DNA of 64,000 nt from JACVRU01 sp040902725 (GTDB taxonomy: Bacteria > Actinomycetota > Thermoleophilia > Gaiellales > Gaiellaceae), in the NCBI GenBank assembly GCA_040902725.1, contig JBBDWU010000045.1, positions 6,245 to 70,244 of the forward strand, given 5' to 3'. Shown here one piece after another: positions 1 through 7,304 of this stretch. The notes below the pieces were generated by a model that saw only the letters and a program-made list of their open reading frames with translations, did no database searches and was not told the DNA's origin. Every line of letters starts with the position of its first letter. Positions within the stretch are counted from its first letter, which is position 1. The position numbers and the translations under genes are program-made.

Positions 1-2
1 TC

Positions 3-1418
3 CTGGAGCGCCTCTCACACCGTCTCGATCTATTCAAGGGAGGCCGGGACGCCGACCCGCGCCAGCAAACGCTGCGCGCGACAATCGCATGGAGCTACGA
101 GCTGCTGGGGCAGGAGGAGCGGCGCCTCTTCGCGCGACTCGCAGTCTTCGTCGGCGGGTGCACGCTCGAAGCCGCGCAAGAGCTCGCGGAGGCCGACCTC
201 GACCCGCTCCAATCACTCGTCGACAAGAGCCTCCTCCGCCACACGGACGAACGGTTCTGGATGCTCGAGACGATCCGGGAGTACGCGGCCGAGCGCCTCG
301 AGGAATCGGGCGAGGCCGATCGGTTGCGGCGGAAGCACGCGGAGCACTTCCTCGCGCTCGCGGAGGAGGCGGCGCCGAACCTCCGCGGGGCGAGCGCGAG
401 CCCCGGCCCGTGGCTGGACCGGCTGGAAGCCGAGCACGACAACGTCCGAGCCGCGTTCGACCGCCTCCAGGTCATCGGCGAGACACAGCGTGTCCTACGG
501 CTGGCCGGAGCCCTGTGGGTGTTCTGGAACGTGAGAGGTCACCTGCGTGAAGCCAGACGTCGCCTCGATCGCGCACTCGACGGCAACGAGCGTCCGACCG
601 CAGCGCGCGCGAGAGCACTCGTCGGGGCGGCCGCGGTCTCAGCGGCGAGCGGAGACTCCGCGACGGCCACGATGCGGGCCGAGGCGGCGCTCACGTTGCA
701 CCGCTCACTCGGCGATCGGTGGGGCGCCGCGCTGTCTCAGTCGTACATCGCCACCGCTGCCGCCCAGGAACGCGACTGGGCGAAGGCGCAGCCAATAGCG
801 GAGAAGTGCGCGCGAGCGTTCGAAGAGCTCGGCGACGAGCACTACGCGATGCTGGCGAAGTGGCTCCTGGCCTGGATGTGCAGGGAGCTCGGCGATCGCG
901 AACGCGCCCGCGCACTGGCCGAGGAAAACGTCGGGCGCGCACGTGCGCTGGGTAACGAGCGCGTCGAGGCGCGCTCGCTGGGCTCCCTGGCGATGCTGGC
1001 TGTCGACGAGGGCCGGCTCGAGGACGCGGTGGCGACGCTCAAGGAGGCGAACCGGATCCACCGCGCCCTCGGCGACCGGTTCGAGATCGCGCTCGACCTC
1101 TGCCGCTTCGCGCGCGCGCTCGCAGCTGCCGGACGGCCGGGAACGGCGGCGCGGATCCTCGCCACGGGCGAGGCTCTACGCGAGCAGATCGGCGCGACGC
1201 TGGAATCATGGATCGCCATGGAGGCGAAGCTCGGAGAGACGCTCACAGCGGCCCGCGCGCAGCTCGGTGCAGCCGCTTTCGCCGAAGCGTGGGAGCAAGG
1301 ACGCTCGCTAACGGCCGACGAGGGCGTCGAGCTCGCCCTCGACGCCCTGGACCGTGCTCGCCCGCGCAATCCAGCGACACCGGATCCTCCGGCCGAATCC
1401 CGATCTCGTGATGTGTGA
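3..1418 (+). CDS. C-terminal part of cyclase-ATPase-TPR regulator (partial at window start)
   Basis: The frame is open from base 3, so the true start lies outside the window. What remains is the end of an NB-ARC/AAA ATPase region (a DPRQQTLRATIAWSYELL stretch, then VDKSLLRHTDERFWMLETIR) followed by a long alpha-helical TPR-like tail. The same motifs occur almost word for word in the complete gene at 21086-23554, so this is very probably a paralogue with an N-terminal class III cyclase domain upstream. Proteins of this build are multidomain signalling ATPases. The ligand and output are unknown. A terminator hairpin lies about 55 bp after the stop. Confidence 0.85.
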   Translation: MERLSHRLDLFKGGRDADPRQQTLRATIAWSYELLGQEERRLFARLAVFVGGCTLEAAQELAEADLDPLQSLVDKSLLRHTDERFWMLETIREYAAERLEESGEADRLRRKHAEHFLALAEEAAPNLRGASASPGPWLDRLEAEHDNVRAAFDRLQVIGETQRVLRLAGALWVFWNVRGHLREARRRLDRALDGNERPTAARARALVGAAAVSAASGDSATATMRAEAALTLHRSLGDRWGAALSQSYIATAAAQERDWAKAQPIAEKCARAFEELGDEHYAMLAKWLLAWMCRELGDRERARALAEENVGRARALGNERVEARSLGSLAMLAVDEGRLEDAVATLKEANRIHRALGDRFEIALDLCRFARALAAAGRPGTAARILATGEALREQIGATLESWIAMEAKLGETLTAARAQLGAAAFAEAWEQGRSLTADEGVELALDALDRARPRNPATPDPPAESRSRDV

Positions 1419-1472
1419 AGTCATCGCCGGGCACTTGTCGCGGGTCCACATCGTCGCCCCGCCCCTGACGAG

Positions 1473-1502
1473 AAAAATCCCTGCGCTTAGCAGGGACTTT
1501 TC
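1473..1502 (-). terminator. Rho-independent terminator, probably bidirectional
   Basis: A 7-bp perfect stem (TCCCTGC/GCAGGGA, 1478-1484 with 1490-1496) and a 5-nt loop. It is followed on the minus strand by TTTTT and on the plus strand by a TTTTCT tract. It sits just 3' of the minus-strand initiator tRNA and also after the plus-strand gene ending at 1418. Confidence 0.8.
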
Positions 1503-1512
1503 TACTTGTTCA

Positions 1513-1586
1513 TAGCGGGGGCAGGATTTGAACCTGCGACCTCCGGGTTATGAGCCCGGCGAGCTACCTGACTGCTCCACCCCGCG
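1513..1586 (-). tRNA. initiator tRNA-fMet (CAU)
   Basis: The reverse complement folds as a 74-nt cloverleaf without encoded CCA. It begins CGCGGGGTGGAGCAG, has anticodon loop CTCATAA, and ends in a TTCAAAT T-loop. It is an initiator because position 1 (C) cannot pair with position 72 (U), and because the anticodon stem has the three consecutive G:C pairs (GGG/CCC) typical of formyl-Met tRNAs. A -10-like TATACT lies 12 bp upstream and a terminator lies just downstream, so it looks like a single-gene unit. Confidence 0.95.
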
Positions 1587-1597
1587 TCGCGGTGCCA

Positions 1598-1603
1598 AGT
1601 ATA
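1598..1603 (-). promoter_or_regulatory. -10 box of tRNA-fMet promoter
   Basis: Reads TATACT on the minus strand, 12 bp before the tRNA 5' end, a good match to the sigma-A -10 consensus. The hexamer 17 bp upstream (CACGAA) is a poor -35, so only the -10 is supported. Confidence 0.45.
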
Positions 1604-1615
1604 GCCTCCGATTCG

Positions 1616-1942
1616 ATGGCTTCGTGGATCTGGATCGGGCTCATCGCGCTCATCGCGGGCTTCGCCGGCGGGCTCGCCTTCGCCGTCGTGCGCGCGCTCG
1701 CGGCGTGGCGGACGCTGAGAGGCGCGTCGGCGACGCTGAGCGGCGGCCTCCAGCGCGTGAGCGACGACTCGGCGGCGCTGACGGCCAAGCTCGAGGCCCT
1801 TTCCAGCCGCTCGGAGCGGCTCCAGACCGCCTTGCAGCGACTGGCCGTGACCCGCGCCCGGCTGAACGTGCTGCTCGCGGCGATCGGCCAGGTGCGGGCC
1901 GGGATCGCGCGCGTCACGGGCATCGTTCCCCGCAAGGGCTAG
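1616..1942 (+). CDS. small single-pass membrane protein with coiled coil
   Basis: About 108 residues from the ATG at 1616; the open frame reaches further upstream, but only by reading through the antisense of the tRNA. One hydrophobic segment (residues 3-25, WIWIGLIALIAGFAGGLAFAV) is followed by an amphipathic helix rich in Ala, Leu, Ser and Arg, likely a coiled coil. The stop overlaps the GTG start of the next gene by one base (TAGTG), so translation is probably coupled to the Ppx/GppA phosphatase. I do not recognise a family and no clear Shine-Dalgarno is seen. Confidence 0.6.
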   Translation: MASWIWIGLIALIAGFAGGLAFAVVRALAAWRTLRGASATLSGGLQRVSDDSAALTAKLEALSSRSERLQTALQRLAVTRARLNVLLAAIGQVRAGIARVTGIVPRKG

Positions 1943-2847
1943 TGCGGGTCGCGGCGCTCGACCTGGGCACGAACACCACGCGCCTGCTCGTCGCGGACGT
2001 CGAGGACGGCCGCGTCGATGAGGTCGAGCGGCGCCTCGAGATCACGCGGCTCGGCGAAGGGGTCGACGAGCGCCGGAAGCTGCTCCCCCTCCCCATCGCC
2101 CGCGTCCGCAACGTCCTCTCCGACTACCGCCGCACGCTCGAGGAGCTAGGCGCCGAGCGGGCGCTGCTCGTCGCGACGAGCGCCGTCCGCGACGCTGAGA
2201 ACGGCGAGGCGTTCCTGGGCGAGATCGAGTGGAGCTACGGCTTCACGACCCGGCTGCTCTCGGGGGATGAAGAGGCCGAGCTGGTGCGGCGCGGGGTCGC
2301 CACGGGCGCCGAGCTCGCCCCCGACACGCTGATTCTCGACCTCGGCGGTGGCTCCACCGAGCTGATCGTGGGCGACCGCCATGTCAGCCTCGACCTCGGC
2401 AGCGTGCGGATGACCGAGCGCTTCGGCGAGGACGTCGACGCGATCCGCGCGCACGTGCGCGAAGAGCTGCCGCCCGTCGAGGCCTCCCGCGCCATCGGCG
2501 TCGCGGGCACGGTGACGACGATCGCCGCGCTCGACCTCGGCCTGTCCGAGTACGACCCGGAGCGCGTCCACGGCCATCGCATCGCCCGCGAGGCCGTCGA
2601 GCGCCAGCTGGCGAGGCTGGCCTCGCTGCCGCTCGAGGAGCGCAGGCGCCTGCCGGGGCTCGAGCCGGAGCGCGCGCCGGTGATCGTGGCCGGCGCCGCG
2701 ATCCTCGCCGAGCTTCTGGCGGCCTACGGACTCGACGGCGTCGAGGCGAGCGAGCGCGACATCCTCGACGGCGCGGCCCTCGAGGCCGCCGCGCTGCCGG
2801 AGCCCGAGGAGGGCGCGGCGCCGCCCGGCGCCTACACCTGCTGCTGA
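1942..2847 (+). CDS. Ppx/GppA family exopolyphosphatase / pppGpp phosphatase
   Basis: 301 residues, starting at a GTG that overlaps the previous stop by 1 bp. It carries the ASKHA-fold phosphate loops of the Ppx/GppA family: LDLGTNTTRLLVAD near the N terminus, ATSAVRDAENG, DLGGGSTELIVG in the middle, and GVAGTVTTIAALDLGL. The family hydrolyses polyphosphate and/or pppGpp. At about 300 residues this is the short, two-domain form without the C-terminal HD domain of E. coli Ppx, common in actinobacteria. Which substrate it prefers cannot be read from sequence. Confidence 0.9.
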   Translation: MRVAALDLGTNTTRLLVADVEDGRVDEVERRLEITRLGEGVDERRKLLPLPIARVRNVLSDYRRTLEELGAERALLVATSAVRDAENGEAFLGEIEWSYGFTTRLLSGDEEAELVRRGVATGAELAPDTLILDLGGGSTELIVGDRHVSLDLGSVRMTERFGEDVDAIRAHVREELPPVEASRAIGVAGTVTTIAALDLGLSEYDPERVHGHRIAREAVERQLARLASLPLEERRRLPGLEPERAPVIVAGAAILAELLAAYGLDGVEASERDILDGAALEAAALPEPEEGAAPPGAYTCC

Positions 2848-3146
2848 GCGAAGGGCCTGTGGGCCTTGACGAGATCGGAGAGGAACGCCTTCTCGGCCGG
2901 TGAGACCTCGGGCCACTTGCCGAGTACGTCGTGGACGCGGCCGCCGATGGCCGAGCCCGAGTCGCAGCCCGCGAAGAGCGCCTCGTGCTTCTTGAACACC
3001 TTGTGCCCGGCGGCGGCCTGGGCCTTGCCCTTGTCGGTCAGGCTGTCCCAGAGCACGAAGCTCGAGACGAAGCCGGCGAGTTGGAACGCGTTCGTCCCCT
3101 GTAGGTGGGCGCCGATCTCGTCGTCGCTGAGCCGCCGCGAGAACAT
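2832..3146 (-). CDS. hypothetical protein, 104 aa
   Basis: Starts MFSRRLSDDEIG and ends in FAQQQV. It is soluble and mostly helical, with no signal peptide, membrane helix or recognised motif. Its 3' end overlaps the convergent Ppx/GppA gene by 16 bp, which argues for a real reading frame ending here but is not proof. It lies 21 bp downstream of the CBS-protein stop on the same strand, so the two may be co-transcribed. Function unknown. Confidence 0.5.
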   Translation of the reverse strand: MFSRRLSDDEIGAHLQGTNAFQLAGFVSSFVLWDSLTDKGKAQAAAGHKVFKKHEALFAGCDSGSAIGGRVHDVLGKWPEVSPAEKAFLSDLVKAHRPFAQQQV

Positions 3147-3167
3147 CGTGCGAAAAGTCTCGCACTC

Positions 3168-3590
3168 CTAGGCCGGCTGGTAAAGCTCCTCGTCCTCTTC
3201 GGGCGGGCGGTCCTCGGCCAAGCGGCGCTGCACGACGGCGCGGGAGAGAACGCCCACGAAGTGCCCGTCGGCCTCCACCACCGGTACCCGCTCCAGCTCC
3301 TGCTCCTCCACGAACTGGAATGCCTCCTCGAGCGGCAGGTCGGCCTGGAGCGTCGCGAGCGGCTCCTCGGCGATGTCCCGCAGCGAGGTCTTCTTCGGGT
3401 CGAGCCCGGGCGCGACCACCTCGCGCACGAGCGTCTTGCGCGTGACGACGCCGATCAGCCGTCCGTCCTCGACGACGAACACGGCCCGCACCTCCGGCCG
3501 CGCCAGCTCCTCGCCGGCCGCCTGGGCGCTCGCGCCGGCGTCGCAGGTCGGCGGCTCGGCCACCATGGCGTCGCGCACGAGATCCGTCAC
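3168..3590 (-). CDS. CBS-domain protein
   Basis: 140 residues built of two CBS repeats: VTDLVRDAMVAEPPTCDAG then VFVVEDGRLIGVVTRKTLV, and later LQADLPLEEAFQFVEE with RVPVVEADGHFVGVLSR. Stand-alone CBS pairs usually bind adenosyl nucleotides (AMP, ATP, SAM) and act as energy or redox sensors. The start is set by GTG at 3590, preceded by GGAG with a 7-nt spacer. The frame stays open upstream, but only through the repeat element that separates this gene from gdh. Confidence 0.85.
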   Translation of the reverse strand: MTDLVRDAMVAEPPTCDAGASAQAAGEELARPEVRAVFVVEDGRLIGVVTRKTLVREVVAPGLDPKKTSLRDIAEEPLATLQADLPLEEAFQFVEEQELERVPVVEADGHFVGVLSRAVVQRRLAEDRPPEEDEELYQPA

Positions 3591-3643
3591 GACTTTGCTC
3601 CGAGATCCTCGTCCGCCGCGCCGACCTGCGCGGCGCGGGGGGC

Positions 3644-3695
3644 GAGGCGCGCCTGAGAAGAAGGGGGCACGTGGGGGAAACATGGTTTCCCCCAC
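3644..3695. repeat. structured intergenic repeat, copy 1
   Basis: Contains GAGGCGCGCCTGAG, then GAAGAAGGGGG, then a perfect hairpin with 11-bp arms GTGGGGGAAAC / GTTTCCCCCAC (3671-3681 and 3685-3695) around an ATG loop. A copy with the same order of blocks and the same ATG loop is at 63913-63984. It lies between the gdh stop and the CBS gene. Confidence 0.65.
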
Positions 3696-3720
3696 GGGAG
3701 CGAGGCGCAGCCGAGCGACC

Positions 3721-4995
3721 TCACGGGTAGATCCCCCGCATCTCCAGCGCCCCCGCAACCTCGCGGATCGCGCCCACGAGCGCACCGCCGCGCAGGCTTA
3801 TGCCTTCCTCCTCGTGCAGCGCCCAGACGCGGTCGAACGCGTCGACGAGCTTCTCCTCCAGCTTGCGGCGGATCTCGTCGCGGTCCCAGAAGAGGCGCCC
3901 GAGATCCTGCACCCACTCGAAGTACGAGACCGTGACGCCGCCGGCGTTCGTGAGCACGTCCGGGAGGACGAGGATCCCGCGGTCGGCGAGGATGCGGTCG
4001 CCGTCCATCGTCGTGGGGCCGTTGGCGCCCTCGGCGACGATCCGGCAGTCGAGCCGGTCCGCGTTCGCGCCGGTCACCTGGTCCTCGCGGGCGGCGAGGA
4101 CGAGGATGTCGCAGGGGAGCTCCAGCAGCTCCGCGTTCGTGACGTAGTCGGCGTCCGGATAGCCCTCGAGCGAGCCCTCCTCGTCGACCCACCCCCGCGC
4201 CTCCATGAGGTCGAGCCCGCCCGCGGCGTAGATCCCGCCGCTGACGTCCGAGACGGCCAAGACCGTGGCGCCCCGGTCGACGAGCTCCTGCGCCGCGACC
4301 CCGCCGACGTTGCCGAAGCCCTGGACGACGCACCGTTGTCCCGCCAGCGGCGTGCCGAGCTTGCGGCAAGCCCGCTCGGTGACCATGACGACGCCGGCGC
4401 CGGTCGCCTCGGGCCGGAAGACCGAGCCGCCGATCGAGATCGGCTTGCCCGTCGTCACCTCGGGCACTGCGTAGCCCTTCTGCATCGAGTACGTGTCCAT
4501 CAGCCACGCCATCGTCTGCTCGTTGGTGGCCATGTCCGGGGCGGGGATGTCCGACTGCGGCCCGATGAAGGGCGCCAGCTCGGCGGTGTAGCGCCTGGTC
4601 AGCCGCTGAATCTCACCGATCGAGAGCTCGCGCGGGTTGCAGCGGACGCCGCCCTTCGCGCCGCCGTAGGGGAGGCGCAGCAGCGCGCACTTCCAGGTCA
4701 TCCACACGGCCAGCGCTGCGCACTCGCCGAGCGTGACCTCCGGGTCGTAGCGGATGCCGCCCTTCGTCGGCCCAAGCACCGTCGAGTGCTGCACGCGGTA
4801 GCCCGGGAAGACGCGCAGCGTCCCGTCGTCCATCGCCACCGGCACGGAGAGCATCACGGCCCGCTCTGGGAAGCGGAGCCGCTCGGCGATGCGGTCGGTG
4901 ACTCCCGTGTGCGGCAGCGCCTCCTCGAACTGCGCCTGGGCGGTGCGGAAGAGGGGCGTGTCCCACTCGAGCGCCAGGTGTTCGGCGGCGACCAT
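3721..4995 (-). CDS. gdhA: Glu/Leu/Phe/Val dehydrogenase family, probable glutamate dehydrogenase
   Basis: 424 residues, the usual length for a hexameric GDH. The substrate domain carries LGPTKGGIRYDPEVT and the catalytic-lysine loop PYGGAKGGV (Lys about 114). The nucleotide domain carries the Rossmann loop VVQGFGNVGG, and the C-terminal part has EGANGPTT and TNAGGVTVSYFEW. It interconverts glutamate and 2-oxoglutarate plus ammonium with NAD(P)H in the cytosol; cofactor choice is not decided here. The ATG at 4995 is chosen because it aligns with the family start and overlaps the stop of a 42-codon ORF by 1 bp (TGATG), implying coupling. Upstream extension would read through tRNA-Leu. Confidence 0.93.
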   Translation of the reverse strand: MVAAEHLALEWDTPLFRTAQAQFEEALPHTGVTDRIAERLRFPERAVMLSVPVAMDDGTLRVFPGYRVQHSTVLGPTKGGIRYDPEVTLGECAALAVWMTWKCALLRLPYGGAKGGVRCNPRELSIGEIQRLTRRYTAELAPFIGPQSDIPAPDMATNEQTMAWLMDTYSMQKGYAVPEVTTGKPISIGGSVFRPEATGAGVVMVTERACRKLGTPLAGQRCVVQGFGNVGGVAAQELVDRGATVLAVSDVSGGIYAAGGLDLMEARGWVDEEGSLEGYPDADYVTNAELLELPCDILVLAAREDQVTGANADRLDCRIVAEGANGPTTMDGDRILADRGILVLPDVLTNAGGVTVSYFEWVQDLGRLFWDRDEIRRKLEEKLVDAFDRVWALHEEEGISLRGGALVGAIREVAGALEMRGIYP

Positions 4996-5123
4996 CAGGC
5001 TCGAGAGCGGTGCGCGGCGAGGTAGTACCGCTCCACGTACTCGGCCACGGCGCGGTGCATCGAGAACCGCGGCGTGAGCCGCTCGATCGAGGACGGTGTG
5101 TCGACGAAGGTCTCCGAGCTCAT
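4995..5123 (-). CDS. 42-aa ORF resembling an alpha-glucan phosphorylase C-terminus
   Basis: Begins ATGAGCTCGGAG and ends in a TGA that overlaps the gdh start (TGATG). The product contains RFSMHRAVAEYVERYYLAA, which to my eye resembles the last helix of alpha-glucan (glycogen) phosphorylases. No other part of such an enzyme is present; upstream lies tRNA-Leu. It may be a decayed remnant left by a rearrangement next to the tRNA, or a short leader ORF that feeds ribosomes into gdh. The resemblance is from memory and unverified. Confidence 0.4.
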   Translation of the reverse strand: MSSETFVDTPSSIERLTPRFSMHRAVAEYVERYYLAAHRSRA

Positions 5124-5130
5124 CGTCAAG

Positions 5131-5214
5131 TGCCGGGAGAGGGAATCGAACCCCCACGCCCCGAAGGGCACCCGAGTTTAAGTCGGGCGCGTCTACCCGT
5201 TCCGCCACCCCGGC
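5131..5214 (-). tRNA. tRNA-Leu (UAA)
   Basis: 84-nt class II tRNA: GCCGGGG acceptor pairing with TCCCGGC plus discriminator A, anticodon loop CTTAAAC (anticodon TAA), a long variable arm (TGCCCTTCGGGGCGT) and T-loop TTCGATT. CCA is not encoded. It reads UUA, which should be a very rare codon in a genome this GC-rich. Confidence 0.96.
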
Positions 5215-5233
5215 TCGAACGCATGGTAGGCGC

Positions 5234-5911
5234 TTACGTACCGGGTAGGAGCCGCTCGCGGGGGAAGCGCTCGGGGCCGCGGAACGCGTACTCGTCCTTG
5301 AAGGCGTCGAACGTCTCCGGGTCGAACCCAGGGCACTCGGCGAGGACGCCCTGCCCCGGCGCAGGCTCCTGGCCGGGCGAGACGTCGGGCGACGTCCACG
5401 CGGCCAGCGCGATCTGGTCGCCGAGCGAAGGCAACGGGGCGACGATGATGCCGTTCGGGTCGTCCCGGTACCACTCCACGATCTCCGCGACGGTCGCCTC
5501 CGTCACGTCTCGGCCGTACTGGACGACCATTGCCCCGTGCTCGAGGTTGTGCACGAGCCGGAACTGCTCCACCGGCTCCGTGTAGACGTCCCAGATCGCC
5601 GGGATGGGATAGTGCGGGCCGCTCGACGGCGGCGTCGTGTTGTACTCGAAGCCCTCCTCGAGCTGCTCGACGTGGGAGGCGGCCATCGCCGGCTGCTTCT
5701 CGATCGTGCAGCCTGCGGCGCGCAGCGTCGCGTCCGTCCCGTCTCCGCGCAGCACGACCACGGCCAGGACGATCGCGCCCGCGACGACGATCGCCGCCCC
5801 CGCCAGACCGCCGATGAGCAGGCGATTGGGGCCCTTGACGGTCTCGGTCTTGCGCTGCTTGGGCGCCTGGACGCGGCGCGGCGGCTGGGGAGTGCGCGAC
5901 TTCTTCGCCAC
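5234..5911 (-). CDS. DUF3105 membrane-anchored protein
   Basis: 225 residues. A basic, proline-rich cytoplasmic N terminus (MAKKSRTPQPPRRVQ) is followed by one membrane helix (about 32-54, LLIGGLAGAAIVVAGAIVLAV) and an extracytoplasmic domain. The domain has the DUF3105 signature: SSGPHYPIPAIWDVY, VHNLEHGAMVVQYGRD, and APLPSLGDQIALAAW. The conserved His and Asp/Glu residues suggest a metal or ligand site, but the function of DUF3105 is not known to me. It is divergent from the small gene at 5999. Confidence 0.85.
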   Translation of the reverse strand: MAKKSRTPQPPRRVQAPKQRKTETVKGPNRLLIGGLAGAAIVVAGAIVLAVVVLRGDGTDATLRAAGCTIEKQPAMAASHVEQLEEGFEYNTTPPSSGPHYPIPAIWDVYTEPVEQFRLVHNLEHGAMVVQYGRDVTEATVAEIVEWYRDDPNGIIVAPLPSLGDQIALAAWTSPDVSPGQEPAPGQGVLAECPGFDPETFDAFKDEYAFRGPERFPRERLLPGT

Positions 5912-5998
5912 GTCGGCGGCGATGCTACCAGCGGTTGCGACGTGCCCCGGACCGCGAAAAAGGTCATGCTAGGCCTGGGATCCCGACAAGGAGGGACA

Positions 5999-6178
5999 AT
6001 GGGATGGCTTGACAAGCTCCTCGGCCGAGGCAAGAAGTCCGGGGAAGACAAGATGGGCGGCTCGTCCGCGGACCAGCAGGGCATGGGCTCGCAGCAGTCC
6101 GGCGGCATGGGCGGCGACCAGTCCGGCACGCAGCAGGGCTCGGGCACCGATGAGGGCTCGGAGCGCGAAGGGATGTAG
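5999..6178 (+). CDS. 59-aa Gly/Gln/Ser-rich disordered protein
   Basis: ATG at 5999 is preceded by a near-perfect Shine-Dalgarno (AAGGAGG, 4-nt spacer), which makes translation convincing. The product has a short amphipathic head, MGWLDKLLGRGKK, that could touch membrane. The rest is a low-complexity tail of G, Q, S, M, D and E (GGMGGDQSGTQQGSG), predicted disordered. No cysteines and no known domain. It is followed by a GC-rich hairpin. It looks like a strongly expressed stress or hydrophilin-type protein, but that is a guess. Confidence 0.75.
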   Translation: MGWLDKLLGRGKKSGEDKMGGSSADQQGMGSQQSGGMGGDQSGTQQGSGTDEGSEREGM

Positions 6179-6186
6179 AAACGCGG

Positions 6187-6214
6187 GCGGGGGGCGCTGA
6201 AACGGCGCCCCCGC
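6187..6214 (+). terminator. GC-rich stem-loop after the 59-aa gene
   Basis: GCGGGGGGCGC and GGCGCCCCCGC flank a short TGAAAC-containing loop, pairing over about 10 bp with one bulged G. There is no U-tract, so it could terminate poorly or only stabilise the mRNA 3' end. It sits 8 bp after the stop at 6178. Confidence 0.45.
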
Positions 6215-6247
6215 TCCGTCCGACCCACTCTCTACCGTTCCCGGGCC

Positions 6248-7249
6248 ATGGTCTCCACGGCCCTCATTGGCATCCTCTCGTTCGGCCTCGCCGCGGCCGG
6301 CGTCTGGCTCGTGCGCACCCTTCGCCGCGAGCTCGCCTCGCTCCGCGTCGAGACCCGCGCCGAGCTGGCCGAGCGCAGCGCCGAGCTCGATCGCCGGCTC
6401 GGCGGCCTGAACGAGACGCTCGACCGTCGGCTCGAGAACGCGTCGTCGACCACGAAGGAGATCCACGAGCGGCTCGGCAAGCTCGGCGAGGCGACGTCGC
6501 AGATGAACGAGCGCGTGCGCGACCTGGCACGGCTCGAGCAGGCGTTGCGGCCGCCCAAGGCCCGCGGCGGCTTCGGCGAGCTGATGCTCGGCAACCTGCT
6601 CCAGGACCGGCTGCCCCCGGACGCTTTCCAGCTCCAGTACACGTTCTCGGGCGGCGAGCGCGTGGACGCCGTGATCCGCGTCGAGAAGCTCGTCCCGATC
6701 GACGCCAAGTTCCCGCTCGACAACTTCCACCGGGCGATCGAGGCGGAGTCCGACGACGTGCGCACGCTCCACGAGAAGGCCTTCGCGCGCGACCTGAAGG
6801 GCCACATCGACGCGATCGCGAGCAAATACATCCGGCCCGAGGAAGGCACATATGACTTCGCGCTCATGTATCTGCCCTCCGAGGCGGTCTACTACGAGCT
6901 CGTCTGCGGGAAGACAGGTGCGCTGCACGAGTACGCAATGGGCAAGCGCGTCTTCCCGGTCTCGCCTACGACGCTCATGGCCTACTTGCAGGTGATCATT
7001 CTCGGTCTACGCGGATTGCAGATCGAGCAGCACGCCCAGGAAGTGATGACCTACGTCTCCGAGCTCCAGCGCGACTTCGGCCGCTTCCGGGACGACTTCG
7101 AGGTCGTCGGCAAGCACCTCGGCAACGCCAAGACGAAGTACGACGAGGCGGAGAAGCGGCTCGACCGCTTCGACGGCAAGCTGGAGCGGGCGGCCGAGCA
7201 GGAAACGCTGGACGTGGGCGCCGAAGTGCGCGCCCTCGACGCCGCCTAG
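6248..7249 (+). CDS. rmuC: DNA recombination protein RmuC
   Basis: 333 residues. One N-terminal membrane helix (about 3-22) is followed by a coiled coil (RRELASLRVETRAELAERS onward to about residue 95) and the RmuC nuclease-like core. Visible core motifs are GGFGELMLGNLLQDRLP, VDAVIRVEKLVPIDAKFPLDNF, and DFALMYLPSEAVYYELV. RmuC limits inversions at short inverted repeats in E. coli. The core resembles the PD-(D/E)XK fold (E in GERVDAVIR, D and K in PIDAKFP). This one is shorter than E. coli RmuC (about 475 aa), as in many Gram-positives. Confidence 0.92.
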   Translation: MVSTALIGILSFGLAAAGVWLVRTLRRELASLRVETRAELAERSAELDRRLGGLNETLDRRLENASSTTKEIHERLGKLGEATSQMNERVRDLARLEQALRPPKARGGFGELMLGNLLQDRLPPDAFQLQYTFSGGERVDAVIRVEKLVPIDAKFPLDNFHRAIEAESDDVRTLHEKAFARDLKGHIDAIASKYIRPEEGTYDFALMYLPSEAVYYELVCGKTGALHEYAMGKRVFPVSPTTLMAYLQVIILGLRGLQIEQHAQEVMTYVSELQRDFGRFRDDFEVVGKHLGNAKTKYDEAEKRLDRFDGKLERAAEQETLDVGAEVRALDAA

Positions 7250-7304
7250 CCGGTAGCAACTGGCGGGGCGCTCGACTGAGCCCGGCCGTGTACGTTGCGG
7301 CCAC

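Noticed and set aside
1528..1941. N-terminal extension of the Ppx/GppA frame starting inside the tRNA
   Set aside because: The first residues are a reading of the tRNA antisense strand; the GTG at 1942 fits the family start.
4996..5208. Longer N-terminus for gdh
   Set aside because: It would translate tRNA-Leu; ATG 4995 fits the family start and is coupled by TGATG.
5935..5970. Promoter TTGCGA...CATGCT for the 59-aa gene
   Set aside because: The spacing is about 24 bp, too long for a sigma-A promoter.
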